A stretch of 64,000 nucleotides of DNA from Nereocystis luetkeana (lineage: Eukaryota > Sar > Phaeophyceae > Laminariales > Laminariaceae), in the NCBI GenBank assembly GCA_031213475.1, contig JARUPZ010000025.1, positions 558,001-622,000 on the forward strand, written 5' to 3'. Of the stretch, positions 1-9,812 are shown one piece after another. The notes under the pieces are model-generated. The model saw only the letters and a list, made by a program, of their open reading frames with translations. It had not been told where the DNA came from and did not search any database. Positions within the stretch are counted from its first letter, which is position 1. Each line of letters opens with the position of its first letter. A program made the translations under genes and the position numbers.

Positions 1-48
1 CGTTTATCGCGAGTTTTGGCCCGTTTTGGGTGCGGTTTGGGGTCAGGA

Positions 49-70
49 TTAGGGTTAGGGTTAGGGTTAG
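49..70 (+). repeat. Short TTAGGG telomere-like tract
   Basis: Three full TTAGGG units and part of a fourth sit near the left edge. The flanks are degenerate G/T-rich sequence (GGGTTGGG, GGGTCAGG). The tract is too short and too internal to be a functional telomere, so it is most likely an interstitial remnant. Similar short strings occur near 35,468, 36,586 and 39,946. Confidence 0.6.
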
Positions 71-204
71 AGTCAGGGGTTGGGTTGGGTCTTCGCCCGT
101 ACCTTGATCCCAACAGGAGCCAAAACATCCGAACAGCCTACCAACCTAAAGATCCCTTCTCCCAGATTGTCCTCAAAAACACTCTGCTGGGCAAAACATG
201 TCGA

Positions 205-262
205 GTGGTGTGTGTTCTTGACTCTTTTTTCCCTGTCGACATCCAGCACCACAACAGTGTCG
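205..262 (-). repeat. Possible LINE 3'-end fragment
   Basis: On the - strand this stretch contains GGATGTCGACRGGRA followed by AGAA and a run of CACAC. The same string forms the 3' terminus of the LINE tails at 9,267-9,761 and 60,550-61,900. The match is short and diverged, so this is a tentative fragment. Confidence 0.3.
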
Positions 263-290
263 AGGACCTTTAACAATCTTGACTCGGAGG

Positions 291-576
291 GATTTTTTCG
301 TCGTGGTAAAATTTCTAGGTTTCTGAATTTTTACGTATAATTTAGCGACGACTTTCTCTTGGCGAGACGACGATCTTCACGACTTTCTTTTTTTACGGGG
401 ACGACGATCTTCACGACTTTCTTTTTTTACGGGGAAACCCTACGGTAGGGTTTCCCCGTAAAAAAAGAAAGTCGTGAAGATCGTCGTCTCGCCAAAAGAA
501 AGTCGTCTCGAGGTTACGCCGCTAAATTATACGTAAAAATTCAAAAACCTAGAAATTTTACCACGACGAAAAAATC
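291..576. mobile_element. Foldback (long inverted repeat) element
   Basis: The first 16 bases are the exact reverse complement of the last 16, and most of the 286 bp folds back on itself around an apex at about 444 (ACCCTAC, G, GTAGGGT). A segment of about 34 bp containing CTTCACGACTTTC is present twice in the left arm and once in the right, which leaves an asymmetric loop in the stem. No protein is encoded. The form is that of a foldback or MITE-type non-autonomous DNA element. No target duplication was recognised. A diverged partial relative lies at about 1,728-1,853. Confidence 0.7.
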
Positions 577-833
577 TGACGAGAGGTACTTCTACGGCAT
601 ATTTTTTTTCGTCGTGAGGGTGAACAGCTGCGAACAGACCGCAGCCAGGCCATCCCCATCTCCCAGCCTTGGCACCCCTCATCTCGTGCGCTGTAAGTTA
701 TCCACAGCAGCAGCAGCAGCAGTGCACCACGACGACATATACCGCTTCAACGTGTGGCCGGCCGGCACCGCAGGAGATAGATGCTGCTTTCTGCTTGTTG
801 CGTGAAACCCATCTACAGCTCTGCGCTGATCGC

Positions 834-1406
834 ATGTTGATCAATGAGTTCCTTGTCGACGAGAGGAAACATGTCCTCGGGTGCACGCAGCAAGGGGCAT
901 GCAACCACACCAACAGCGAGCGCAAAAGACATTCCCTTTGCACTGGCACCCCGCCGAGCCGAGACCATCGCCAAGGCTGTGGAGAGCCACAGCATGCCGG
1001 ACTGGGGGTCAAGGGGGGTGGCGTTGGGTCTCTGAGGGCGACCGGGAGCAACAGCTCTCCAGTGCGTCTGGATGATAGCTTTGTTGGCTCGCTGGGACGC
1101 TCACCGGAGTTGGAATTTTTGGGCACTAGAGGTGGGGGAGCTGCTGCTGCTGTGGTTGGAGGTCCGAGCGGGGTGGAGGAGGCAGATGAAAAGGACGAGG
1201 ATGATGAGCAGGGGGGGGGAATAACGCAGGCGGCGGTACCGCAGCAGGTTGTGCTTGAGGTTGTATGTAGCGGGTCATCGGGGCATATATTTGGCGTTCG
1301 TACGAGTATGATGTACGAAGAAGCAGGACGGAGGATCGCTCCATATGGTTTTGCGTTTTTGAAGCTTGCTGTCCAGATACGAGTGTTTATACCACTACAG
1401 CAGTAG
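834..1406 (+). CDS. Uncertain ORF, possible exon
   Basis: An ATG at 834 opens 190 codons to a stop at 1404-1406; the open frame itself extends left to about 669 without an ATG. The product has a Gly/Ala-rich stretch followed by an acidic run (DEKDEDDEQ) near its middle. No domain, membrane span or signal peptide is recognised. An ORF of over 140 codons overlaps on the opposite strand, and the frame begins beside a CAG microsatellite at about 702-721, both of which weaken the case. It may be a real exon of an unknown low-complexity protein or a chance ORF. Confidence 0.2.
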   Translation: MLINEFLVDERKHVLGCTQQGACNHTNSERKRHSLCTGTPPSRDHRQGCGEPQHAGLGVKGGGVGSLRATGSNSSPVRLDDSFVGSLGRSPELEFLGTRGGGAAAAVVGGPSGVEEADEKDEDDEQGGGITQAAVPQQVVLEVVCSGSSGHIFGVRTSMMYEEAGRRIAPYGFAFLKLAVQIRVFIPLQQ

Positions 1407-1727
1407 TAGTAGTAAACCAGGTATGACCCCTGATGGTGTGTTTGCTGTATGTACTCGTACGTCCGGCAACTGCTGCTGTACGAGCTTCAGGGATACATAC
1501 AGTAATCAACACACACGTGATTGGACCCACGAATGGAAGGGGAGTACAACGGCAGTAGCGCCAGTTGATAAACCGGAGGTTTTAGTTCTTGCGGGTTCAT
1601 GCTTTGTATCTGGTAGGTGATGAGAGTATGAGGAATGCGCAATCGGCACAGGAAATTAAATATAGTACCAGGTACCTGGTAGATGAAAAAGCGGGCCGAA
1701 CGTCGAGATCTACATCATTTTTGCAGA

Positions 1728-1853
1728 CTACTCGCCAAACTGTGGTTCAAACGTCACGGCGAACTTCGCGACGATTTATTTTGCCGGAAAATAACTGAGA
1801 CGACCTTCTTTCACGACGTTTTTTAAAATTTTACGGGGAAACCCTATACTATA
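1728..1853 (+). repeat. Partial relative of the 291-576 foldback
   Basis: Shares the string ending TTTTACGGGGAAACCCTA and the GACGACTTTCTTTCACGAC-like segment with the arm of the foldback at 291-576. Only one arm is visible, so it would be a truncated or solo-arm copy. The boundaries are approximate. Confidence 0.4.
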
Positions 1854-1854
1854 C

Positions 1855-2207
1855 TTTTTTTTTTTTTCTTTTTTTTTTTATCCCATTCATTATCTTCGCA
1901 CATCTTCTTCTCTCTCTCCTTCCAACTCGTAACTCAGATTCGGGGTCACATAGCAGGCTCTTCTCCCCCCTTCCCGCTACGGTACGCGTGCCTTCATTTT
2001 TTATCGCGAGAAGATTTCAGCCTTTTCTTCCCTCGTCGACTCGCATCGAATTGTACCTACCCACGCTGCAAGGCGCTCTCAACAATTGAATCCCTTTTTT
2101 TATTTTCGCAAATAAAGTCAAAGTCCGACGTCCGACCCTCCTGGGGCTCGAACCCAGGACTCAAACAAGTAGAATTCGAGGTTAACCACTTGAACCACCG
2201 GGGCGAT
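1855..2207 (-). repeat. tRNA-derived SINE, copy A
   Basis: Read on the - strand, the 5' end (about 2,130-2,204) is tRNA-like. It has an A box TGGTTCAAGTGG and a B box GGTTCGAGCCC inside a perfect T arm (CTGGG, seven-base loop, CCCAG). The acceptor stem does not pair well and the anticodon arm is irregular, so it is not a functional tRNA gene. A body of about 250 bp follows and ends in an A-rich tail (T-runs at 1,855-1,879 on the + strand). The same body, with a different tRNA-like head, occurs at 23,971-24,301, and a headless copy lies at 23,445-23,670. The layout of tRNA head, unique body and A tail is typical of Pol III-transcribed SINEs. Confidence 0.7.
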
Positions 2208-2712
2208 ACTGGCTGTAGTGTAGGCCTGCTTTTTTTCGTAGATCTATCATGTCATTAAATTACCATACTGCAGGTATAGTCAGCGGCTGTCGTTGAGTTT
2301 TTGTTTCGTCCCAGGTACTTACTCTTTTTTATAGTACAGCAGGAACATATACCAGGTACAAGTCGGGACATACATTATTTTTCCACATTATTTTCAACTT
2401 GACGTTTTTAAAGAGTTGTATACTTTTTCGAAAACCTCGCACGGATGACGCTCATCATCACGCGCTTCTCTCAGCCAAACTCAGGAGGCGGAGCCAATAG
2501 CCAATCGAAACCGCGTCTGGGGCGAAGTCGAAAAAAAACCAGAGGCGGGATTAGACAGCGAGACCGCGTGGGAAGGAGGCTCACGATAGCACGCGGACGA
2601 GAAGGCGGTAGCAACAGCGAGCTTGTTGAGAAGGATTGCCGTTATTTCTCCGTGAACAGAAGGCGAGTACTCGTACCAGGTATGATACACGTGAAATATG
2701 TTCTACGTAGAG

Positions 2713-2769
2713 CGCCAATGTAAGGACCGTTTGGGGAAAAATATCAATATCAAACGGTCTTTACATTGC
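2713..2769. repeat. Short perfect-stem hairpin
   Basis: Arms of about 19 bp (CCAATGTAAGGACCGTTTG and its near-exact reverse complement, one mismatch) enclose a 17-base loop. It could be a tiny foldback element remnant or the hairpin of a small RNA. No terminator role is implied in a eukaryote. Confidence 0.45.
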
Positions 2770-2779
2770 CGCCCATATT

Positions 2780-3749
2780 TGACTGTGTACACAGGACGGC
2801 TGTCTTTCGCAAGGCGGGGAGTTTAACGTACGTACGGAAAACGAGCTGATTTACGCACTGCGCATGTATCTGGTCAGATCTGGTACCTGGTATTGTGGCA
2901 TATCATACCGCCACACGCACACATTGCCCTTTGTCCACACAAACCCTTAGCATGAGAGGAGGCCCATTGCTGTTACCATACGACAGCTGTTATGCCTTGC
3001 TATGTATGTAGTGAGAGGAGTTGCTATAAATAAATGCTGCTGTAGGTCCGTATGGTAATTCCTGAGGACTGATGAGGATCGACGGAGGCCAGTTGGTGGT
3101 GGAAGATCCAACAAGATTTATTCGATTCTTGATGCCTTTTCCCGTATTTGTCCATGATTGTAAGAAACGTAACGTTTCCTCACTAAACAGTACAGGACAA
3201 CCATGAAGGACTAAACGATCTTACAATTTCGGACGAAGGTGACGCTGCGGAGGAATTGCACTGAAAAATTCATCCAAACTTGATTGTATCCCTACATACA
3301 TACAAACAACAAACAGCAGCAGAGGTCTACAGGTACTCCTGTGTGTAACATTCGACACCACCCTATGTACGACTTGTACACAGCAGCGCGATGTTGTGCG
3401 CCCACGCGCCCACACACTCAAAACTAATACAACAGCACAGGTAAAGGGAAGATTTAAAATGCATACGTACTGCTGTAAGATACCATGCATCTTGCTTGCC
3501 AAGCAGGCGCATTCGGGACGGCGAGGCGAGTCTATTTCACGCACGCACAATCAACACGGCAGCAGCAGCAGCAGGAGTCGCTGTCCACAGCACGAAAGGA
3601 ACGGTTGCTGTGATGACGATGGAGTCCCATACATACTCAGGGCTCAAATGCACAGGGCATAGAGTGTATGAGTTTGTTTTGTCCAGCTTCGTGTTTGGTC
3701 TCTGTTTCTGGGCTGTCGGTGTTGGCCATACCTGATGATACTGCTCGTA
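2780..3749. other. No gene recognised
   Basis: Contains overlapping short ORFs on both strands, CAG/CTG-rich strings (CAGCAGCAGCAG at 3,560-3,573) and scattered GTACGTAC. No splice-supported coding exon or known repeat was seen. Confidence 0.4.
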
Positions 3750-3846
3750 TTAACCCCTTTAGAACCGCAGTCCCGTTTTGGGGACAAACTACTTGAAATT
3801 TGAGTGCTTTGTCCCCACATATGGGACTGCGGTTCTAAAAGGGTTA
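3750..3846. mobile_element. piggyBac-like MITE, copy 1
   Basis: A 97-bp palindromic element with TTAA at both edges. It has terminal inverted repeats beginning CCCYTTTAGAACCGCAGTCC and a short AT-richer centre (ACTTGAAATTTGAGT). The TTAA target and CCCTTT terminus are the hallmarks of piggyBac-derived MITEs. It encodes nothing. Further copies are at 7,848, 11,538, 50,936 and 53,066, with a degraded one near 27,416. Confidence 0.75.
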
Positions 3847-3849
3847 ATA

Positions 3850-5360
3850 GTACGGTGCTGCACCATTTATTTCTTATTTATCTCTCGTTGGATAATGGAT
3901 GGTGGCAAACAGTTGAAGTGTACTACTCGTACAGCAGTGTAGTACAGGTGTAATAATGGTGCCGTACATCAGATCGTTTGCTACTCCGGAGATACCCCGA
4001 AGATATAATTTCTGTACCCACACAACAGCCTGCCAGCAGTGTTGGTATCCACACAAAAAATCCACACGATAGCATCATCATCATCAGACGATACGCCCCA
4101 CGACAACAACAAACAGCAGACGACGGACACAAAACCAAAGCCACAGCAGTGACTGGTGCTGTAGACCTTTTAGGCGGATTTCGCCACGACTACAGCCTCG
4201 GGCCTTCGCGAGCAGAGCAGCAGCCGGCATGCATCAAACATGACGAGAGGACCACAGCCGTCCATGCACACTCACATCCTCCCCTCCACTCACACCACAC
4301 CATGAATGACAAATAAATGCTTGTTGTAGGGCGCACTTCTGTACGTACATGCTTTCTCGTTCTTGTCATATCAGAAGAGCCTGCGGTAAATTTATTTGCC
4401 GTGTATGTATGTTCGAGTTCCGGTGAAACTGCTACAACTACTGCTGTAGTACAGCAGCACCATTAATCGTAGTAAGTAGTAACAACAGTTAGTTGCTGCC
4501 GCTGTAGTAAGCACCATTAATCGTACCAGGTACACGATACCCACAGCGGCAGCACCGGTTGCCGGTGCGTGGCCGGATGTTGCTTATTAGTATCCACCAT
4601 CACCATGATATTTTTCTCATCCCACGTCTCCAGCGAAGCCAAGTGGTGACCGCCTTCTTCGCACTCCCTTGCTGGCCGTTTCTAAGCTCTTGGTAGCGAT
4701 CCCACACCTACCTGCGACGTACGAGTATGATATGATATGAACATTACAGCAGTAACTACGAAATAACTGCGACTCAAGTTTTAAAGTAATTTGCCCCCAG
4801 ACGGTGAATTTGTGTCATACAGGAGGCTAACTACAGCACAGTAAGTAGTGCTTGACCGCACCGCCGCCACGAACAACGGCAGCAGTAGAAGTTTACCAAG
4901 ATAGTTTCGACCCAACCGTATTGCGGTATGGCATGCAGCCGCTATATTTATAATAGTGCGAACGTTGACTACTTTTTTCATCGCGTCTATTGTCCTGTGG
5001 CCTTTGGTATTTTGTATACATTGGCGGCGACTCACTCCAAACACGACACACTCCCTCCCAAACTATCTGGTACTACTGCTGAACGTACCACGTGCTGGCT
5101 TTACGGCAGTACAGTAGTGGGCGCCCGCAGTTAGTTAAGAAACGATGCACGAGTAATAAAAAGATTGATTTAAGGAACGCAGGTCAACAATCCTATACCA
5201 GGGTATACAAAAGAGTAAGGTCGAGAAAAAAAAAGCATTTCGCCTGAACACCATATCGACGCTTCTTGACACCTACCTGGCGCCCACTGTATTCCGCGCA
5301 GGAAACCTACAGCACAGTGATGTACCAGGCTCGTACTACTACCTACCGTTCTTACAGCAA
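3850..5360. other. No gene recognised; CTG/CAG-rich
   Basis: Holds many short palindromic CTGTAGTACAG-type strings and one TACCAGGTA site at 4,524. The ORFs are short, mutually overlapping and without recognisable domains. Confidence 0.4.
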
Positions 5361-5362
5361 CA

Positions 5363-5510
5363 AATCGGTGGGGTCGGGTCGAGTCAAGTAGGTTTCCGAT
5401 ATCTCGCGGGTCGGGTAGGGTTGAGGGGTCTTCGAAATCTTTTAAAATCGCGCGGGTCGATTTGGGTCAGATATCGACTGCTCGTATTTTTGACGGGTCA
5501 GCTCGCGTCA
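5363..5510. repeat. GGGTC-pentamer fragment
   Basis: Degenerate runs of GGGTCGGGTC alternate with GATATCTCGCGGGTC-like spacers. This resembles the interior of the hAT-like element at 55,344-56,629. No terminal inverted repeat was found here, so it is likely an internal fragment. Confidence 0.5.
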
Positions 5511-5818
5511 GCCGCTTGCCGGTTCAGTCTGCTGAATATAGTTTTTAAAAACGGCGTGTTGTGCACAGATCATCTTAAGTTCAGGCTGATTTCGAAAAAA
5601 GGTGTTGGGATTATTCATTCCCATTTATTTATTTCAAGACTCAGTTTGGCTATCTCGGCTTTCTCGGGCACCCCCTCCACCCCTTCTTCTATTTTTCGCG
5701 TGGCGCTACGTAGCCGCGCACTGGCCCCTGACGTCACCCTCATGTCCATTGCCCGTTTGTTTGTCTTCAAGGAAATCCGTGAACGCTATTCCACGGCTCG
5801 GATATATGACGATCTATC

Positions 5819-5931
5819 TATTACGGGGGACCATGGTTAATAGGACCTATCTATGGTACAGATAAAAACCCATATATTTAACCATTTTTACTAACAATAT
5901 TTGGTCCTATTAACTATGGTCCCCCGTAATA
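5819..5931. mobile_element. Tc1/mariner-type MITE, copy 1
   Basis: About 113 bp, flanked by TA, with inverted ends TTACGGGGGACCATGGTTAA / TTAACTATGGTCCCCCGTAA, followed inward by TAGGACC. The centre is AT-rich and contains ATATATTTAACCATTTTYAC. TA flanks with palindromic ends fit a Tc1/mariner-derived MITE, though the superfamily is inferred. Other copies lie at 11,707, 21,896, 31,075, 33,573, 36,984, 58,937, about 60,056 and 60,294. Confidence 0.8.
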
Positions 5932-5967
5932 ATAGTAGATCACCTGCCTGTAGTTCCTCACCTGCCG

Positions 5968-6360
5968 TCATGAGAGGTTGTGCAGGATATGCATACTGCC
6001 AGATGCAACCCAGGAAACATGTGCTATGCTATTTTTAGACCGTACCTGGTACAGTTTTTTTCTTGCATAAAAAGTTGAGAAGTGGAAAGCGTGAGAGCGT
6101 GAGTTAGCTAAATTCGATGAACATCGACGAGCAGTGGGAATGCTGAACCCTACGATGCGCGACGAAAAAAAAAAAGCACGCACCGGGGGGCGGAAATACC
6201 CGACACCTGTGACCACGGCTTGTCCAGAAGTAGAACGCTGAGGATAACACCTCCTACGAGCCATGTGGTAGGCTGGAGAGTAAAAGTGATAAATACAATG
6301 AAAAAATAGGTACACGAGGTCCCACCCGGCAACATGAGCTACCTGGTACTACTGTAGATG
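5968..6360 (+). repeat. Repeat family Z copy, interrupted by family W
   Basis: The left part (5,968-6,050) has GTTGTGCAGGAT followed by AACCCAGGAAACATGTGCTA. The right part (6,318-6,345) has CCCACCCGGCAACATGAGCT. In the copies at 8,020, 11,330 and 15,780 these two parts are close together. Here about 250 bp of another repeat (family W) lies between them, which suggests a nested insertion. Confidence 0.5.
6072..6300 (+). repeat. Repeat family W, copy 1
   Basis: Shares a long diverged block with 54,472-54,665, including GCGTGAGAGCGTGAGTTAGC, ATCGACGAGCAGTGGG, TGCTGAACCCTA and CACGGCTTGTCCAGAAG. No coding capacity is seen and the class is unknown. It appears to have inserted into a family Z repeat. 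Confidence 0.6.
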
Positions 6361-7847
6361 ATCACACACTATCGGGAGTATGTCTGCTTGAAAATAGGTA
6401 GGTGCTGGAGTGGGGGGAGCTGAGCTGTCGAAGGTGGGCACTGTTCTCCGTCCGGCAAGCTCTTTGCCCACATCCGTTGGGAGACATGCCTCGAGAAGAG
6501 CGCCGCCCTGAGACGAAAGAGACCGTCGAGCCTCTTTTCCCGCTGTTTAATAGGCGATGCCCCGAAAGGCACACAGGGGTTGGTGCATCAATTGCTTCGG
6601 TTTGTTTTTGAGCGAGTCCTGGGGATGCGTCGCAAACTCGGGGACCCGTGGACTTACCGCAGCCTGCCGAAGCGAGAGCCTCGGTCCCGACCGTACGCCA
6701 ACCCCCGATGCAGCAGGGCCTCGAGTGCCTACGGCTTGCAGCACCCGCATCTTAGTTTTCTGCAAGCGAACAGTCCACAAATCGGACAGATAATTCCCAC
6801 TTCAAAATCTAAAATATTTCAGGGCATATCTGTTCCCGATATATATTGTATTAATTACAGTAGTAGTAGCTCACGGTGCCGGGTAGGACCCGTACAATGC
6901 ACATGATACATGACGTGTTTCCCGGGTTGGATCTGTGCTGTATGCAGCCCCTACCCAACTGCTTATAACGGCAGGATGTACGGAGTCTACGGGTGATCGA
7001 GATCGAGATCTATCCGACGTGTGAAACGTTCCTGACAGGCAGACCTCTATAATAATACCTCACGCACGTTTTGACTGGAGAGATTCTGGACGCGGAACTC
7101 GATGAGCGTTCCTCGTCACGAACTGGTAGCCGATTCCCGTTTCATGACCTTGGTATTCCAAAGCAGACATGCTCTCGCTGATAGTTACGATACAACTCAA
7201 GTTGCCGAGCGTCATCCGTACAATCTGCATTTTCTACTACAACACGTTTCCTCCGCTAGATATTCACCATTTTAGAGCCTGCACCAACATATCATAAAGG
7301 CAGGTTAGAATCGCCATGGTCTAGATCGTGGTGACGTGTGCCTGGTTGCTATAAGCAGGTGGTATAGTGATATGTTACGGTTCGGTTGACCGTTTCAGGA
7401 GTTATGATGACATAGAGGCGTTTTCATATTGTAGCTCCGTTCCGGACGGAAGGTTTCATCCCCCTTCCGTCTCACTCAGTTCCCGCGACCATCACCACGG
7501 TCACGGAACAAGCAATCACTTACCATCTAGCCATCTCCAGTTGGAGCCTCTTCACAGAAGAACCACAAGCTCGCCCTACTCTCCTGGAGACCTAGGAGCG
7601 CACCTCTCGACTCGGTCGGACTCAAGCTCTGCTCTGTCACTGAGGTCGGTCATTCATGTCTCGTCTTTGTGTGCCCCTCTTGGGTTATGCGTCTCTGAGT
7701 GGTAACCTGGGGTCCCCAGCTGCCACTCCTACCAACTATTGCAGAACCCTACATGTGTTGCCTTGTGACAATGACGTAAGACCTCAGCCCAGGCAGCCAG
7801 CTTTCCGTTTCAGATACACCAGCGTATTGGGTATGTATCCCCTTAGT
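6361..7847. other. No gene recognised
   Basis: Short ORFs overlap on both strands. One at 7,367-7,705 encodes a Ser/His/Pro-rich 112-residue product without any recognisable domain. No clear repeat or RNA gene was found. Confidence 0.35.
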
Positions 7848-7944
7848 TTAACGCTTTAAGGACTGCAGTCCCGTTCGGGGGGCAAACTATTCAGAATTTG
7901 AGTGTATTGTCCCCAAAACGGGACTGCAGTCCTAGAAAGGTTAA
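7848..7944. mobile_element. piggyBac-like MITE, copy 2
   Basis: TTAA at both ends; inverted ends carry GGACTGCAGTCCCGTT / AACGGGACTGCAGTCC around a centre with CAGAATTTGAGTGTATTGTC. It is clearly diverged from the copies at 3,750 and 53,066. Confidence 0.7.
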
Positions 7945-8019
7945 GAGAGCCCCGTCGGATATGAACAGTTCAGACATCGTGGGGCAGATCACGATTTACT
8001 GTGTAGACAATCTACTATA

Positions 8020-8200
8020 GATTGTTATGCTGTTGTGCAGGATCTGAGAAACACAAATCCAACCCAGAAAACGTGCGCTAAGACACGCAGATTATATTGC
8101 TTTTGCCCGGCAACATGAGCCACATCATACAACTCTACGTCCAGTAGATTTCGTAGACGTTCCCTGAAATATCTACATCATTAAGTGGAGATCGATGACC
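8020..8200 (+). repeat. Repeat family Z copy
   Basis: Contains GTTGTGCAGGATCTGAG, AATCCAACCCAGAAAACGTG and TTTTGCCCGGCAACATGAGC in that order. The same order occurs at 11,330 and 15,780, and on the - strand at 27,130-27,265. Unclassified and non-coding. Confidence 0.5.
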
Positions 8201-8244
8201 TTTGTATGGTGTCTTCTAATAGAGGAAACACAATATTTTCTTGG

Positions 8245-8775
8245 CTAGAATACACAGATGGCAGACCCCCCCCCCCATATTATATACCGGTACCTTTTTG
8301 TGTCAGACAGTCCAGGAAGAGATGGCGATCGTTGATATTCGTGTGGTAGTAAGGTTCGATTGCTCCTTTTTTCACTGCATATCCGCGAGTCTTCACTCTG
8401 ATAGCACTCCAGATAGCAGGCAGGTAGGTGTGTTCCTCTTTCGTTTTCACGACTACCGTGCGTTTCGTACGGTGCAGGCAGCACTTCAGACAGCATCCGC
8501 TGTAGTCAGCAGCCACGAGTTGGTTAGTGGTGGGAACGGGGGTACTCTTCTATATTATAGTCGAGAGGATATACCCGCGGCCATGTTAGTTGAGTTTTGC
8601 ACATTGGTTTTATCTTGAGTGCTTTTTCCGTCTCGTGTATTTTGAGGCAGCCGAATTTTCGTTTTTTTTTTGTTTTTCGGATCTTCCTAGGGCTCCAGCA
8701 CCTTTGTGTGACCACGGACTCCTTCGTCAGAGAGTTAATGTGAGAACAACAGCAACAACAACAACAATTATATAC
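8245..8775 (+). mobile_element. Repeat family Y with AAC tail, copy 1
   Basis: About 530 bp ending in an (AAC)n-type tail after GACCACGGACTC and GTTAATGTGAGAACAACAGC. The left half (8,280-8,560) matches 47,810-48,090 in reverse. The right half matches 33,775-34,095 in the same orientation. Copies sharing one 3' end with a microsatellite tail suggest a non-LTR retroposon (SINE or short LINE tail). No open reading frame with a recognisable domain remains. Confidence 0.6.
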
Positions 8776-8805
8776 CAGGTACCTGGTTTCTGGTATGTTT
8801 ATACG

Positions 8806-9812
8806 TTGGGTTGGCGTCGGTTGGCGACGACGCTGTGAAATACGCCTCTCACTGCGCGGGCTAGACAACCAAGGTACCGTTGTTTTGTTTTGTTTTGGCG
8901 GCCACGACGGCTGGCGTTCGAGCTCGGTCGTTTTTATGCGGGAAAACATTTACTCCGCACAAAGGGGATAATCATAGCATGTATTGTGTAAATGGACAGG
9001 TGCCCACGAGGCAGTTACATACTAAAGCCATTGCTGACTCTGGATCCACACCAAAAAACGTATCTATTCATTGACGCTGTCATCCATATATATGCAAGAA
9101 AACCCGCCTCGAAAGCGGTTTTTAGTAGGATGCAGGTCATCCTTCATGCGATTCGTCCAACATGTCACGGTGCTTCGCGCTTGGTTCTATTGAATAGTAA
9201 TGTCTGCCTGGTCGGTGAAAACCCGACTTGCTCCGTCCGGGCAATGTAGGGATGCGAGGGTCTATGTGTGTGTGTTCTTCACATTAAACCGTTCTTTCTA
9301 CCCGTCGACATCCAGCACAACCAGTGTCCGTGCCGATTATTTAATCCTAGAAGAGATACAAGATCTGTGGTCACAAAGCTACGCCACAGAGATACTACGT
9401 TGCCACGTGTGCAGTATGCACTGCAGTGGGCAATGCAAAGCCATGTCATCATACTAGATACGACAGGCACGACATACGCAATCTATGAAATAGTGAAACG
9501 AAAAGAAACAATCAAAGAGAAAACAAAAACAAGGTAGACATATCGAAAGAGAAAAAGAAAAACATGAAAGCAAATTCTAGGAGAAACAATCTGTCGTGCC
9601 CCCCCCCCCCCAGGCGAGGTGGCCAACACTTGAAAAAGAACGAGCTGGAAAAAAGAAAGAAAAAAAAATAAGAAAAAACACCACTGCTTGTAAACAGAGT
9701 GAGACAAAGAACCAAGGAAAAAAGTAACATGGAAAAATATTAATAGCAAAGAAAGGGGAAATCTATGACCACACAACTACGTCCATGCATGGTACTGAGT
9801 ACATGCCACTCC
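8806..9812 (+). repeat. Repeat family X copy 1, split by a LINE
   Basis: The left part (8,806-9,266) is homologous to 24,570-25,022 and 44,690-45,184. Shared strings include CTCCGCACAA, GAGGCAGTTACATA, AGGATGCAGGTCA and GTAGGGATGCGAGGGTCTAT. The right end resumes at 9,762 (TCTATGACC, then CTACGTCCATGCATG). The gap is a LINE tail. Complete copies end in a C-rich run after ATCGAGTAC. The class of family X is unknown. Confidence 0.65.
9267..9761 (-). mobile_element. 5'-truncated LINE tail inside family X
   Basis: Nearly identical over about 490 bp to 60,550-61,045, the 3' untranslated tail of the - strand LINE there. It is flanked by TCTATG on both sides (9,261-9,266 and 9,762-9,767), a probable target-site duplication. 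It includes a C11 run and A-rich sequence. It holds only the 3' end of the element, as expected from incomplete reverse transcription. Confidence 0.75.

Noticed and set aside
698-1126. 142-codon ORF on the - strand overlapping the 834-1406 frame
   Set aside because: It is the antisense of a CAG microsatellite and of a GC-rich frame; its poly-Cys end comes from the repeat.
2130-2204. A functional tRNA gene
   Set aside because: The A and B boxes and T arm are good, but the acceptor stem does not pair and the same body sequence follows as in another copy, so it is a SINE head.
3061-3110. Hammerhead ribozyme core (CTGATGAG)
   Set aside because: The required CGAAA after stem II is missing.
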